Shown here: positions 63,500 to 64,000 of the stretch, piece by piece | Layout of the letters: each line of letters starts with the position of its first letter | Position numbering within the stretch: the stretch's first letter is position 1 | Origin: Gari tellinella | Taxonomy: Eukaryota > Mollusca > Bivalvia > Cardiida > Psammobiidae | Reading direction: 5' to 3' | DNA: 64,000 bases | NCBI GenBank assembly: GCA_922989275.2 | Contig: OV277869.1 | Span: 43,260,189-43,324,188 of the forward strand | Translations under genes and position numbers: made by a program | The notes under the pieces: generated by a model | Seen by the model: only the letters and a program-made list of their open reading frames with translations | What the model was told of the DNA's origin: nothing | Database searches by the model: none

Positions 63500-63974
63500 T
63501 ACGCTTGACTGCCATTTGCTCTCCCTGGTCGGGGGTTAATGCCCTAGGCCTTTTCTCGGCTGATGCAATACTTGTAACACCGGCCAGCTAAATATAGCGA
63601 TGCTGTCATTTTAAACATTGCGCCCTCTATCCGCACATGAAGGAGAAACATCTCAGTCATTTGAACTGAAAACATCGAAGTGAACACACGTTATATGCAT
63701 CACCTCTAAGATTCGCCTCTGATAGGGAAGAACCTGACGCTCAATGTCCCTGGCTATCTTAACAGATCGTAAACAGGTCAGCTCTGTATACCGTGTAGAT
63801 CTTGATCCCATATGGCCGCCCCTCCATCCGCTAAAATATCCAACATGGCCGACTACCTTCACCCTGGGCTATATATGGACCACGTGTTTATCCTATTTTT
63901 AGAAAAGTAGGTCATCCAAGATGGCCGCCGATTACATCATCTTTGTTTACAAGCAAAGAGACCCTAATACTACT
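63500..63974 (-). repeat. Right terminal inverted repeat (475 bp)
   Basis: Inverse of 56143-56618. It starts TACGCTTGACTGCCATTTGC and ends CCCTAATACTACT. One base shorter than the left copy. Confidence 0.9.
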
Positions 63975-63980
63975 GTTATG
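63975..63980. other. Target-site duplication, right (GTTATG)
   Basis: GTTATG follows the right terminus directly. After it GAACTTGACCTAGTTTTTAG continues the interrupted tandem-repeat unit, matching AAGATGATTGACCTAGATTT at about 24807. Confidence 0.9.
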
Positions 63981-64000
63981 GAACTTGACCTAGTTTTTAG
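63981..64000. repeat. Continuation of tandem-repeat element copy C
   Basis: GAACTTGACCTAGTTTTTAG; joins 56142 once the 7.8-kb insertion and one GTTATG are removed. Runs out of the window. Confidence 0.7.

Larger units (their letters stand above)
56143..63974. mobile_element. Polinton-like non-autonomous element, 7,832 bp
   Basis: Bounded by 476/475-bp terminal inverted repeats beginning 5'-AGTAGTATTAGGG, with 6-bp GTTATG duplication on both sides. Polintons/Mavericks have 5'-AG ends, long inverted termini and 6-bp duplications (family knowledge). It has six intronless genes: plus strand PC4-like, BIR, death-domain and TBP-like; minus strand packaging ATPase and a small basic protein. No DNA polymerase B, integrase, cysteine protease, major or minor capsid gene was found in either strand. 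It is about half the length of autonomous Polintons and would need an integrase in trans. Positions 61373-63499 carry no gene. The near-identity of the termini and the unbroken genes indicate recent insertion. It may be a satellite or deletion derivative of an adintovirus-like element. Confidence 0.85.

Noticed and set aside
1..64000. tRNA or rRNA genes
   Set aside because: No cloverleaf with GGTTCRANNCC-type B box and matching acceptor stem, and no rRNA-like segment, was noticed; a covariance-model scan would be needed to be certain.

Overview
The window looks like repeat-dense, AT-rich nuclear DNA of an invertebrate animal, most likely a bivalve mollusc. This is an inference from the short-hairpin MITE load, degenerate tandem families with AGGTCA-type motifs, several non-LTR retrotransposon relics and one intronless C-type-lectin-like secreted gene. 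No rRNA, tRNA, CRISPR or prokaryotic operon is visible. Of about 64 kb, I can defend one ordinary host gene (40274-41041, minus) and one gene-bearing mobile element (56143-63974). Almost everything else is transposon-derived, often nested.

Region by region. 1-8.5 kb: hairpin MITEs, including a clean TTAA insertion of a 918-bp element (4414-5331) into another MITE. 8.7-14.7 kb: three non-LTR retrotransposon pieces, among them a 5'-truncated but uninterrupted reverse transcriptase (9046-11025, plus) and an antisense endonuclease/RT relic (12553-14740). 16.6-17.8 kb: a degenerate tandem array with two perfect AGGTCA-N3-TGACCT palindromes. 22-27 kb: LINE tails, a Tc1-like transposase relic, and a 2.8-kb TTAA-flanked element made mostly of internal tandem repeats (23438-26282). 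A second copy lies at 48332-50255, nested inside another TTAA element. A third, in reverse orientation from 54731, was the target of the large element at the right end. 27-54 kb: dense MITEs, four long inverted repeats with unrelated arms, the lectin-like gene, microsatellites and a GGCCCTA minisatellite.

The main discovery candidate is 56143-63974. It is a 7,832-bp element with about 475-bp near-identical terminal inverted repeats that start 5'-AGTAGT, and a perfect 6-bp target duplication (GTTATG). These ends are those of Polinton/Maverick elements. Inside are six compact intronless genes. Plus strand: a double PC4/Sub1-like coactivator, a single-BIR protein, a death-domain protein and a TATA-binding-protein-like protein. 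Minus strand: a zinc-finger/A32-type packaging ATPase and a small basic protein. Five genes have a TATA-like box about 35-55 bp upstream of the ATG; the TBP-like gene instead follows the death-domain gene in the same frame after a single TGA. I see no polymerase B, integrase, protease or capsid gene, so it looks like a non-autonomous, virus-like element whose cargo addresses transcription initiation (TBP, PC4), apoptosis (BIR, death domain) and DNA packaging (ATPase).

A second theme is a palindromic module, centred on TGATCAGACGCCG and its complement, found in the middle of several otherwise unrelated MITE families. Some are TA-flanked with CAGT ends, others TTAA-flanked with CCC ends. Stem sequences vary but pairing is kept.
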